Made by a program: the position numbers and the translations under genes
Assembly: GCA_025058835.1 (NCBI GenBank)
Contig: JANXEI010000001.1
Location: forward strand, 1-42,310
DNA: 42,310 nucleotides
Direction of reading: 5' to 3'
From: Acidilobaceae archaeon
Lineage (GTDB): Archaea > Thermoproteota > Thermoprotei_A > Sulfolobales > Acidilobaceae
Shown: positions 1 to 6,946 of the stretch, piece by piece
How positions within the stretch are numbered: position 1 is the stretch's first letter
How the letters are laid out: every line of letters begins with the position of its first letter
The notes under the pieces: generated by a model
Told to the model about the DNA's origin: nothing
Databases searched by the model: none
Seen by the model: the letters and a program-made list of their open reading frames with translations, nothing else

Positions 1-54
1 ACGGCACGCGTTCAATCAACGTGAACATGAACTTTCAACTCCATGCACGGATTC
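1..54 (-). CRISPR. Edge of a minus-strand CRISPR array (one repeat visible)
   Basis: Positions 32-54, read on the minus strand, give GAATCC, then GTGC, then ATGGAG and TTGAAAG, which is 23 nt. This is nearly the same as the plus-strand repeats at 303-453. TCCGT and ATGGA can pair as a short hairpin with one G-U wobble. The 3' end of the repeat points left, so positions 1-31 would be most of a spacer and the array would continue outside the window. With only one repeat visible, its status as the leader-proximal repeat of a longer array is inferred. Confidence 0.6.
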
Positions 55-302
55 AGCCTTACGGCCCCCTCGAGCCGGGCTCTCCAAAAAGTAAAAGTAC
101 GGCCAGAGCTTAAATATTCGACTTTCTATATAGAAACGCACACACCTAAACTCGGCAGAGGGGGACGGGGGGTAGGGGCAGAAATATTATGCAAACCACA
201 TCAGAGAAGAACATCTAGCACTCAGCCTGTGCTACGTTTTCTAGATTGCTGCCCCCCAGAGGGGGTAGAGGGGGTCCAGGAGTTTACATAAGCAGAGCTG
301 GA
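55..302. promoter_or_regulatory. Region between divergent CRISPR repeats; putative leaders
   Basis: This 248-base stretch separates the left (minus) and right (plus) repeats and has no credible gene. On the minus strand an ATATTTAAGC element at 110-119 is a plausible TATA box for the left array. On the plus strand an AAATATTA element near 183-190 could serve the right array. A perfect 14-base palindrome lies at 123-136. Several G tracts occur at 160-177 and 260-276, with a C6 run at 252-257 that could fold against the following G5 run. The stretch is not as A/T-rich as typical crenarchaeal leaders, and the leader role rests only on position. Confidence 0.4.
123..136. repeat. Perfect palindrome in the CRISPR leader region
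   Basis: TTTCTATATAGAAA reads identically on both strands. It lies 69 bases from the minus-strand repeat and just upstream, in the minus direction, of the putative TATA element at 110-119. This is a natural position for a dimeric regulator such as a Csa3-type winged-helix protein. No direct evidence links it to the Csa3 encoded at 10286. Confidence 0.45.
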
Positions 303-453
303 GAATCCATCGCATGGAGTTGAAAGAACTACCACTTCCGCCACTACATCCTGCCGGCCGCCCAAAGGAATCCATCATGGAGTTGAAAGGGAGCTGGCCG
401 GCTAGGAGGCCCGGCTGAGAGACAGAGTAGAATCCGTCACATGGAGCTGAAAG
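303..453 (+). CRISPR. Short degenerate CRISPR array, three repeats and two spacers
   Basis: Repeats lie at 303-326 (24 nt), 368-389 (22 nt) and 430-453 (24 nt). They share GAATCC at the 5' end, ATGGAG in the middle and TTGAAAG or CTGAAAG at the 3' end; the GAAAG terminus is typical of crenarchaeal type I-A repeats. The inner TCCAT/ATGGA arms form a small hairpin whose loop differs in each copy (CGC; a single C; CAC with a G-U pair). Spacers are 41 nt (327-367) and 40 nt (390-429). The first spacer reads open in its first frame, as expected if taken from a coding region. The sequence drift among repeats suggests an old or inactive array, although the hairpin is retained in every copy. Confidence 0.8.
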
Positions 454-544
454 TATAAGTAACAAGAAGCTGCAAAAGGAGCTCCTGGAGCATTAGAAGA
501 GAGGCGCGTAAACGCGGAACAGGGCCCCCAGCCTTTTTCCCTCG

Positions 545-551
545 TTTTAAG
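545..551 (+). promoter_or_regulatory. TATA box for the 555-residue gene
   Basis: TTTTAAG lies 43 bases before the ATG at 594 and predicts a transcript starting near 572-576 with a leader of about 20 bases. The match to the crenarchaeal TATA consensus is good. It gives the gene embedded in the CRISPR locus its own promoter. Confidence 0.5.
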
Positions 552-593
552 CCTTGGCAAGCTTTCTCTAGTTGGAGCAGAAGGGAATAGCTT

Positions 594-2261
594 ATGGACA
601 GGGACAGCATATCAGAGGCATGCAGAGCCCTCATGAGGCAGAAGCTCTCCCACTATCAGTCCCTTTTCGAGGGGAGGCTGCAGGACACGCTTAGGGGAAT
701 AGCTAGGGACTCCCAGGTCTCCAGCCTGGCTGAGGGGCTGATAGGGGGCCTAGAGAGGGTATATGCTTATTCAAAGCTCAGGCTCAGTGAAGGTTTAGCC
801 TCTGGGGAGGGAGCAGAGAAGCTTAGGGAGTTCGAGAACAGTATGCTCGAGGCCTCTCCCCCATACATTAGGGACAGCATAGACAAGGTGCTTCACGGCA
901 ACACAGCCATGAGCTCCACCTTCTCTGAAGCTATTAACGTGCTGGATGCCCTAGAGGCCATCAGCTTCACTGGCTTCATGAGGACAATAAGCTTAGTGGA
1001 GCACATGGCGTATCGTGAGTTCCTTGAAGCATTTGGGCAGGAGCTGGAGCGTGTAGCGAACGGGATGCTAGATAGCTTGTATGCACGCCACAGATTAGAC
1101 CCAGGCACTCCCTCCCTTACTGCTAAGGCCATCTTGCAGGTCGTGAAGCCACTGGCACATGATGGCTATGAGAAGAAGCTGATGAGCGAGAGCTACAAGG
1201 TGAATAGAGAGGGAGCTCAGGTCACCGTGTATCCTCCCCTAGAGGGGGAAGGGCTCCTCAGGCTGCTCAGTAGCACTGTCGACACGGCTCTGAGCATTAA
1301 CTCTAACGACTTGGAGAGGATGGTCCTTGACAGCTTCGTTTCTGTGGGCTACCGGAGGGAAGAGCTGGACCCCGATGTAATCAAGATACTAGCCAACATA
1401 GTCAGGGACCTCCTGATTGAGGTAGGCCAGCGCAGGGAGATAATTGCCAAGAGCTTGGAGCTAGCCGGCTCTAAGCTCGTGCCCAAGTTAAGTCATGGCT
1501 TAGTGCAGGACCATGCACTCTACTCCCTCTTCGCCTCGAGGATCCTAGCCCTAGCCCCCCGCAGTCCCGATGATTACATGGCAGTCAAGAGGGCTGTGCT
1601 GAGGGGGCTGTGGGGCCATGAAGTGCACTATAGCATAGAGCAGCTGGTGGACTTTACGGGGCAAGATATGCAGTCCTCCATATACCTCAGCACGATAAAG
1701 GGGAAGCTATTCATGGAGGAGGAGAGGAACAGGGTAAAGCTGAAGGAGCTGTTCAGCGACGAGAGCATAGACTTAGATACGAGGCGCAGGCTAACGCTCC
1801 TATACAATGAGGTCTTCTCCCCGGGCAGTAATGGCAGCTTGAGCCAGGTAATAGCTATCTGTGGCTTCGCGGCTAAGCTAACGAGGCTAGAGTCCACGAG
1901 AGCATGGCTCACTTCTACGGTGAGCAGTATACCAGTGCTCCTCGAGCTAGCAACAGAGCTATCTGAGGCTTTAAAGAGGAGAGGGAGGGGAGGCTCACTG
2001 ATAGCAAAAGTGAGTGAGGACTACGTGAAGGAGACCCTGCTGCCAGGAGTGGTCTCCATGGTGCCCATAGCTGCATATTACTTCGATGTAATGGAAGCTC
2101 CCCACCTTCACCGTGAAGACAAAGCCTGTGCCATAAGGGCCCTCACTATGCAGCTGGTGACGGACACGTCATACAGAGAGGTGGTTAAGATAACGGAGAG
2201 GATAAATGACATCATCATCAGTCTAGCCCGCGCAGAGAGCCGTGCTTCCAGGAGACGGTAG
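594..2261 (+). CDS. Unknown 555-residue helical protein within CRISPR locus
   Basis: I do not recognise this protein. It runs 555 residues from an ATG and appears almost entirely alpha-helical and soluble. I see no signal peptide, membrane segment, P-loop, zinc-binding Cys pairs, HD, DEDD or other nuclease signature. Charged helical stretches alternate with Leu/Ala-rich segments throughout. The C-terminus is basic (ends RASRRR), and an RRGRGG patch lies near residues 463-468. It sits between the third plus-strand CRISPR repeat (430-453) and an orphan repeat (2387-2410), with its own TATA box and no co-directional partner within 250 bases. The open frame is long and intact, and codon use resembles the cas operon more than the GC-rich neighbours. 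Possibilities are a CRISPR accessory or inhibitory factor, or cargo of an element that entered the array. That it is a real gene is fairly secure; its function is unknown. Confidence 0.8.
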   Translation: MDRDSISEACRALMRQKLSHYQSLFEGRLQDTLRGIARDSQVSSLAEGLIGGLERVYAYSKLRLSEGLASGEGAEKLREFENSMLEASPPYIRDSIDKVLHGNTAMSSTFSEAINVLDALEAISFTGFMRTISLVEHMAYREFLEAFGQELERVANGMLDSLYARHRLDPGTPSLTAKAILQVVKPLAHDGYEKKLMSESYKVNREGAQVTVYPPLEGEGLLRLLSSTVDTALSINSNDLERMVLDSFVSVGYRREELDPDVIKILANIVRDLLIEVGQRREIIAKSLELAGSKLVPKLSHGLVQDHALYSLFASRILALAPRSPDDYMAVKRAVLRGLWGHEVHYSIEQLVDFTGQDMQSSIYLSTIKGKLFMEEERNRVKLKELFSDESIDLDTRRRLTLLYNEVFSPGSNGSLSQVIAICGFAAKLTRLESTRAWLTSTVSSIPVLLELATELSEALKRRGRGGSLIAKVSEDYVKETLLPGVVSMVPIAAYYFDVMEAPHLHREDKACAIRALTMQLVTDTSYREVVKITERINDIIISLARAESRASRRR

Positions 2262-2386
2262 TGAGCCATAACACGTGTAAATGAAGAAAACTATGGAGCA
2301 CCGCTATTACGATGGCGCATGACAACAGCAGCCCCCGTCCAGCCCCCACTCCTCCGCGGGGAGAGCAGAAGGGTCAGAGCATAGAG

Positions 2387-2410
2387 GAATCCAGCACATG
2401 GAGTAGATGA
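2387..2410 (+). CRISPR. Orphan, decayed CRISPR repeat
   Basis: GAATCC then AGCAC then ATGGAG matches the 5' two thirds of the repeat at 430-453, differing at two of the first 17 bases. The 3' end reads TAGATGA instead of CTGAAAG. TCCA and TGGA can still pair. Leader-distal terminal repeats commonly decay from the 3' end, so this may be the old end of the 303-453 array, now separated by the 594-2261 gene. No other repeat lies at the expected 62-65 base spacing on either side. Confidence 0.55.
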
Positions 2411-2517
2411 CGTGCTCTCCTCAACGAGCATCCAGAGGAAGGCTGCAGTAGAGCAAGTCACGGCATGGGGAAAAGCTTTAACCCTCTCCATATGTGAATC
2501 CCCCGCAAGGAGCAGAG

Positions 2518-2721
2518 ATGGGCGGCAAGCACGGGAAGTTCGCGTACGTGAAGAGGAAGGACGGCCTTTACGTGAAGGTGAGGTTGCTCAAGAGCAGGGA
2601 GCAGGACCCCAGCAAGTACCTCGTCGTGGGGCCTGCCGTGAGGAGCCCACCGCCCGGCTTCGAGCTCATGAAGGAGGAGGAGTTGCCGGAGGGGAAGAGG
2701 GAGGAGCTCTACAAGGCCTAG
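2518..2721 (+). CDS. Small conserved crenarchaeal protein, unknown function
   Basis: A 67-residue basic protein starting MGGKHGKFAYVKRKDGLYV. The beta-rich pattern, with KRKDGLYVKVRLLKS and then YLVVGPAV, resembles small single-domain proteins conserved in crenarchaea (I recall a DUF5622-like family, not verified). I chose the ATG at 2518 because AAGGAG at 2508-2513 is a well-placed ribosome binding site; the ATG at 2494 lies upstream of that site. A TATA-like CTTTAA at 2475-2480 precedes it. The gene ends 17 bases before the glycosyltransferase start, so the two are probably co-transcribed. Its function cannot be read from the sequence. Confidence 0.75.
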   Translation: MGGKHGKFAYVKRKDGLYVKVRLLKSREQDPSKYLVVGPAVRSPPPGFELMKEEELPEGKREELYKA

Positions 2722-2738
2722 CCCCCTGGGGGCTATCT

Positions 2739-3776
2739 TTGAAGCTCACCGTAGTCATCCCCACGTACAACGAGGCAGAGAACGTCCCGAAGCTCATCCC
2801 TGCGCTGAGGAGGGCGCTGGAGGGCATAGACTACGAGCTGCTCTTCGTAGATGACGACAGCCCCGACGGCACGTGGAGAATTGTGGAGGAGGAGCAGCGC
2901 AAGGACGCCAGGGTGAGGCTGCTGAGGAGGGTGGGGAGGAGGGGGCTGGGGAGCGCTATTGTGGAGGGCATAAGGGCTGCGAGGGGGGAGTTCGTGGTCG
3001 TCATGGACGCGGACTTCCAGCACCCGCCTGAGCTGGTGCCCCTCCTGCTAAGGGAGGCTGAGAGGGGCGCGGAGGTGGTGGTGGCGAGCAGGTACAGGCA
3101 GGGAGGGGGCGTGAGGGGCTGGAGCCTTGCCCGGCGGGTCATAAGCTGGGGGGCCTCCCTCTTAGCATACCTCCTGCTAGGCGAGGCGAGGAAGACCTCC
3201 GACCCCGTCTCGGGCTTCTTCCTAGTGAAGAGGGGCTTGAACATGGAGGGGGTGGAGGGGAGGGGCTACAAGGTGCTCCTCGAGATCCTGGCAGCCAACC
3301 CTGGGGCGAAGGTAGCTGAGGTGCCCTATGTGTTCTCCCCGAGGGCGGCAGGGAGGAGCAAGCTGGGGGCAAGGGACATAGCAGATTACGCCCTCCAGGT
3401 GATCTGGCTCTCCCGCCCTCTCCGCTTTGCGCTGGTGGGAGCCAGCGGCGTCCTGGTCAACCTGGGCTCCATGGCCCTCCTCCTCTCCCTGGGCCTCCCC
3501 GTGGACCTCGCCAGCCTCACGGCGATAGAGCTCAGCATAGCCTGGAACTTCTCCCTCCACGAGCTCTGGACCTTCGGCTCTGGTTTCTCGAGGGGGGTGC
3601 TGAGGAGGTACCTGGGCTATCATGCCTCTGTGCTTGCAGGGGCCCTCACCCAGTACCTGGTCATGAGGCTGCTCTACACGCTCCTCTCCCTCAACCCCCT
3701 CCTGGGCCAGCTCATCGGCGTGTTCGCGGGCTTCCTCCTCAACTATGCCCTCTCCCGCAGCCTAGTCTGGAGGTGA
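2739..3776 (+). CDS. Dolichol-phosphate mannosyltransferase-like GT2 with GtrA-type membrane domain
   Basis: A 345-residue family 2 glycosyltransferase that probably moves a sugar from a nucleotide donor to a polyprenol phosphate at the membrane, feeding glycoprotein or glycolipid synthesis. The N-terminal GT-A domain shows VVIPTYNE (5-12), DDDSPDGTW (38-46) and the metal-binding DAD (90-92) followed by FQHPPEL, as in DPM1 enzymes. From about residue 225 there are four hydrophobic segments (RFALVGASGVLVNLGSMALL and later), matching the GtrA-like tail fused to many archaeal DPM proteins. The start is TTG at 2739, after GGGGG at 2728-2732; the long in-frame extension upstream overlaps the small gene and is unlikely. 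The exact sugar is not determinable. A partial sugar nucleotidyltransferase lies at the far end of the window but is not linked. Confidence 0.88.
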   Translation: MKLTVVIPTYNEAENVPKLIPALRRALEGIDYELLFVDDDSPDGTWRIVEEEQRKDARVRLLRRVGRRGLGSAIVEGIRAARGEFVVVMDADFQHPPELVPLLLREAERGAEVVVASRYRQGGGVRGWSLARRVISWGASLLAYLLLGEARKTSDPVSGFFLVKRGLNMEGVEGRGYKVLLEILAANPGAKVAEVPYVFSPRAAGRSKLGARDIADYALQVIWLSRPLRFALVGASGVLVNLGSMALLLSLGLPVDLASLTAIELSIAWNFSLHELWTFGSGFSRGVLRRYLGYHASVLAGALTQYLVMRLLYTLLSLNPLLGQLIGVFAGFLLNYALSRSLVWR

Positions 3777-3804
3777 TTTTACTGGAAAAAACGATATTTA
3801 ACGG

Positions 3805-3824
3805 TGTTAAATAAATATATATAG
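3805..3824 (+). promoter_or_regulatory. Strong promoter of the molybdoenzyme operon
   Basis: An A/T-only run around 3808-3822 (TTAAATAAATATATATA), in otherwise GC-rich DNA, is a strong TATA element. It lies about 40-50 bases before the TTG at 3861, and GGAGTGAGG at 3851-3859 supplies the ribosome binding site. The same run is preceded by a T-rich stretch (3777-3800) that may end the upstream transcript. Confidence 0.6.
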
Positions 3825-3860
3825 GCTTACATTATATTTGTATATGATGAGGAGTGAGGT

Positions 3861-6380
3861 TTGGTAAGCCTCACGAGAAGAGATTTTGTTAAGCTCGCCG
3901 GCGCCTTTGCTGGCCTTGCCCTCGTGGGCGGGGCTGCATATGCTGCTAGAACACAAGTGCAAAGGATGGCCCTGGCGCAGAAGAAGGAGCCCCTGGAACT
4001 CCAGTACGTCCGCACCTTCTGCAGCATGTGCGGTGCCCTATGTGGCATAGAGGTCGTCCTCAACGGGGGGAAGCCCATAGCGGTGAGGGCCATAGACGGC
4101 CAGCCGCAGACGGGAGCCTGCGGGAGGGGCGCCTCCCTCCCATGGCTTTACGACAACCCCCTCAGGCTGAGGAAGCCGCTGAAGAGGGTGGGCGAGAAGG
4201 GGGAGGGCAAGTTCGTGGAGGTGGACTGGGACACGGCGCTTAACGAGATAGCGGCAAAGCTGAAGGCCATAGTGGAGAAGCACGGCTTCAAGTCAATAGC
4301 AATAACGCACCACGACATATGGAGCGGGTACATGGGCTTGTTCCAGTACCTGTTCGGCACTCCTAACAGGGTAGATCACAGCGGCTCCTGCTTCGGCCAT
4401 GGTACTGTGGCGAGGAGGCACACCTTCGGCATAGAGCACCACAGGTTCGTGGACCCAGACTATGACAACGCGAACTACGTGCTGGCCGTGGGCCGCACCA
4501 TAAGCACTGCCAGCATGGGCGTCGTGAACAGGGTGATGAGGAACGAGAACCTCAGGATAGTGGTAGTGGATCCGAGGGCGCCGGAGATAGCGTTCACTAG
4601 CGCAGAGTGGATCCCCATAATACCTGGGACCGACGCGGCCTTCCTGCTCTCCCTGATCCACATCATAATATCGGAGCGCCTCTACGACGAGGAGTTCCTG
4701 ATGCGCTTCACCAACGCGCCCTTCCTCATAAAGCCCGACGGGAGGCCTCTCGTGGAAGCAGACATAAGGGAAGGAGGGGGGACCACAGTCTACCTGGTCA
4801 TGGACGCTGCCGCCACTCCTCCCTCTCTAGCTGATCACAGGCGCGCTACCAGGCCCCTGCTCCTCCTGCCCGAGGAGCGCAGAGAGGTGACGCTGAAGGA
4901 CGGCAGCAGTGTGAGGGTAAAGACTGCCTTCGAGCTCCTGGCAGAGAGGGCAGCAAAGTATCCCCCAGCAGAGGCCTCGAAGATCACTGGAATACCCAAG
5001 GACACCATTGTGAGGATAGCTAGGGAGTTCGCGGCTTACAGGGGGGTGGCTGACGACACCTGGTATGCTGCAAAGAACGGCAACGAGTACGACGTGGTGA
5101 GGGCGCTTCTGATCCTCAACGCCCTCGTGGGCAACATAGACAGGCGCGGCGGCCTGGTGTTCAGGGAGGACCAGGGCTTCCCCTCCTTCGTGACTGAGAG
5201 GACCGTGGAGGGCAGGAGGGTTGCGGAGACCGTTTACGGCGCAAGGATGCCAGAGGCCATGTTTGCTGACAGACATGCGCCGAGGGTCGACAGGGTCAAG
5301 TACCCGGAGAACACGTCCACCTTCGACGTGGTCTTCGATGCCATACTGAAGGGAGACCCCTACCCCATCAAGGCGCTCTTCCTCATCGGGAGCTCGCCCA
5401 TGGCTAGGGAGATGAAGACGAGCAAGGTCATAGAGGCCTACAAGAACCTGGAGCTGCTCGTCGTCATAGACGTGCTGCCGCAGGACGATGTGGATTACGC
5501 TGACTACGTGCTCCCAGACACCATCTTCCTTGAGAGGGACGAGACCACGGACATCAAGTGGAGCCTGCACGCAGCCACTCACGTGCAGAAGAAGATGCTG
5601 GACCCGCCGCCGGACGTAGACGCGAGGGACGCGCTATGGATCATGTTCGAGATAGCGAGGAGGGCCTTCCCAGAGAGGGCATACGCGCTGGGCTGGAAGG
5701 ACGAGTACGCAGATCACAAGCGCTACCGCGAGGAGTTCATGAAGAGCTTCGAGGAGGCCGTGAAGTCCAGGCTAGCGAGCAATTGGCGCATGGACGTGGC
5801 CGTGGTCAGGAGGGAGCTGGACGAGAAGGGTTACATAATGTTCAAGCCCAAGGAGTTCGGCGTGAGGCCCTACAGGACCGCTCTGCCCACTCCCTCTGGG
5901 AAGGTGGAGATCTACTCTCTGCGCGCCGTAACGGTAGGCATGGATCCGCTGCCCGACCAGAGGCCTCCCCTGTACACCCTGCCGAAGGCTCCCAACGAGT
6001 TCTACCTCGTGAACGGCAAGTCGCCCAACGTGAGCGTCCACGCAGCCCTCATGGAGCCCATGAAGTACCTCATAGAGAGGAGCGTCTGGATGAACCCGAA
6101 GGACGCAGAGAGGCTCGGCATCAAGGACGGAGACCTCATAGAGCTAGAGGGCATTGACACGGGAGTAAAGAGGCGCGCGAGGGTGAAGGTCACCGAGAGG
6201 GTGAGGGAGGGCGTGCTGTTCACCTATGCCCAGTCAGCAGGCAGGACCTCCAAGCTGCTGCCGCCCGATCACTTCGCCCGCGAGGGGATCAACCCTCACC
6301 ACCTGAACGACGCAAGGCCTGCCCCGGGCACGGGAGGCAACACGCACAACACGAGCGTGAGGGTTAGGAAGGTGATGTGA
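3861..6380 (+). CDS. Molybdopterin oxidoreductase catalytic subunit (polysulfide/thiosulfate reductase type)
   Basis: An 839-residue catalytic subunit of the DMSO reductase superfamily. The N-terminus carries a Tat signal (LTRRDFVKLAG followed by a hydrophobic stretch), so the folded enzyme is exported to the outer face of the membrane. A 4Fe-4S site is formed by C54, C57, C61 and C87. The predicted molybdenum ligand is C177 in HSGSCFGHG, which favours the Psr/Phs/Sre and arsenate-reductase branch over Ser-ligated DMSO reductases or the SeCys/Cys formate dehydrogenases. The C-terminal molybdopterin-binding domain ends in an N-rich tail (GGNTHNTSVRV). TTG at 3861 fits the ribosome binding site at 3851-3859. 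It is followed one base later by the FeS subunit and then by a membrane anchor. Reduction of elemental sulfur or polysulfide is the likeliest role; thiosulfate, tetrathionate or arsenate cannot be excluded. Confidence 0.85.
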   Translation: MVSLTRRDFVKLAGAFAGLALVGGAAYAARTQVQRMALAQKKEPLELQYVRTFCSMCGALCGIEVVLNGGKPIAVRAIDGQPQTGACGRGASLPWLYDNPLRLRKPLKRVGEKGEGKFVEVDWDTALNEIAAKLKAIVEKHGFKSIAITHHDIWSGYMGLFQYLFGTPNRVDHSGSCFGHGTVARRHTFGIEHHRFVDPDYDNANYVLAVGRTISTASMGVVNRVMRNENLRIVVVDPRAPEIAFTSAEWIPIIPGTDAAFLLSLIHIIISERLYDEEFLMRFTNAPFLIKPDGRPLVEADIREGGGTTVYLVMDAAATPPSLADHRRATRPLLLLPEERREVTLKDGSSVRVKTAFELLAERAAKYPPAEASKITGIPKDTIVRIAREFAAYRGVADDTWYAAKNGNEYDVVRALLILNALVGNIDRRGGLVFREDQGFPSFVTERTVEGRRVAETVYGARMPEAMFADRHAPRVDRVKYPENTSTFDVVFDAILKGDPYPIKALFLIGSSPMAREMKTSKVIEAYKNLELLVVIDVLPQDDVDYADYVLPDTIFLERDETTDIKWSLHAATHVQKKMLDPPPDVDARDALWIMFEIARRAFPERAYALGWKDEYADHKRYREEFMKSFEEAVKSRLASNWRMDVAVVRRELDEKGYIMFKPKEFGVRPYRTALPTPSGKVEIYSLRAVTVGMDPLPDQRPPLYTLPKAPNEFYLVNGKSPNVSVHAALMEPMKYLIERSVWMNPKDAERLGIKDGDLIELEGIDTGVKRRARVKVTERVREGVLFTYAQSAGRTSKLLPPDHFAREGINPHHLNDARPAPGTGGNTHNTSVRVRKVM

Positions 6381-6381
6381 G

Positions 6382-6945
6382 GTGAGGCTCGCGTACCTCT
6401 GGGACTCCCGGAAGTGCATTGCCTGTGGTGCTTGCATAATCAACTGTGCAGCAAACTATCCTGAGCTGAGGTTCGAGAAGGAGCCGAACCCGATGTGGAA
6501 GTGGCTGGGCGCAAACATAAGGAGAGTCATAAGGGAGAAGGGGAAGCCGGAGCTCAGGCTCCTCTCCTGCCAGCACTGCGAGAACGCTCCCTGCGTCACT
6601 GCCTGCCCCACCGGCGCCTCCTACATAGAGCCAGAGACAGGGCTAGTCAAGCTGAACAAGGACAAGTGCATAGGCTGCAAGTCCTGCATAGTGGCCTGCC
6701 CCTATGGCGCCAGGTGGCTCCACCCCAAGACCATGTACCCGGAGAAGTGCCCAGGGCCTGTGTGTGAGCAGCTCATAGCCCGCGGCGAGGAGCCGCTCTG
6801 CGTGGCAGTTTGTCCTGCAGAGGCGAGGGACTTCGGAGACATCGATGACCCGCAGAGCAGCATAAGCCAGAAGATCAAGCGCCACAGGGTGTCTAGGATG
6901 CTGGAGCACCTGGGCACTGAGCCCAAGTACTTCGTGGTGAGGTGA
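6382..6945 (+). CDS. 4Fe-4S ferredoxin subunit of the molybdoenzyme (PsrB/DmsB type)
   Basis: A 187-residue electron-transfer subunit that carries electrons between the membrane anchor and the molybdenum subunit. Cysteine groups typical of four 4Fe-4S clusters are visible: CIACGACIINC near residue 13, CQHCENAPCVTACP near 69, CIGCKSCIVACP near 95, and a fourth split set CPGPVC with CVAVCP near 120-145. There is no signal peptide, consistent with export bound to its Tat-bearing partner. The GTG start lies one base after the stop of the catalytic gene, so translation is coupled. Length and cluster order match PsrB/PhsB/DmsB proteins. Confidence 0.9.
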   Translation: MRLAYLWDSRKCIACGACIINCAANYPELRFEKEPNPMWKWLGANIRRVIREKGKPELRLLSCQHCENAPCVTACPTGASYIEPETGLVKLNKDKCIGCKSCIVACPYGARWLHPKTMYPEKCPGPVCEQLIARGEEPLCVAVCPAEARDFGDIDDPQSSISQKIKRHRVSRMLEHLGTEPKYFVVR

Positions 6946-6946
6946 G

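Noticed and set aside
160-177. Possible G-quadruplex in the CRISPR leader
   Set aside because: Only three close G4 or longer runs are present on one strand; the next run is over 80 bases away, so a stable quadruplex is not supported.
43-291. Open frame of 82 residues across the CRISPR leader region
   Set aside because: It begins inside a CRISPR repeat, has no ribosome binding site or recognisable domain, and its G-rich composition gives a protein without structure.
594-2261. Assignment of the 555-residue protein as Cas8, Csx1/Csm6 or another known Cas protein
   Set aside because: No CARF motif, HEPN R-x4-6-H nuclease motif, RAMP glycine loop or palm-domain signature is visible, and the operon already has a large-subunit candidate.
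454-2386. Insertion sequence or transposon carrying the 555-residue gene
   Set aside because: I found no terminal inverted repeats, transposase motif or convincing target-site duplication beyond the CRISPR repeat similarity itself.
2496-2520. Sequence GAATCCCCCGCAAGGAGCAGAG resembling a CRISPR repeat
   Set aside because: It matches only about 17 of 24 positions, lacks the ATGGAG hairpin arm and the GAAAG end, is not at repeat spacing from 2387, and its AAGGAG is explained as the ribosome binding site of the small gene at 2518.
2412-2738. N-terminal extension of the glycosyltransferase frame
   Set aside because: The extension overlaps the small conserved gene in another frame, has low-complexity R/E-rich composition, and the family N-terminus begins at the TTG at 2739.
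3843-3849. ATGATGA, possible C box of a C/D RNA
   Set aside because: No CTGA D box lies at a suitable distance, and the bases belong to the leader of the molybdoenzyme mRNA.
4827-5582. 251-residue frame antisense to the molybdoenzyme
   Set aside because: The plus-strand frame is a clear oxidoreductase subunit; the antisense protein has no family pattern and no promoter.
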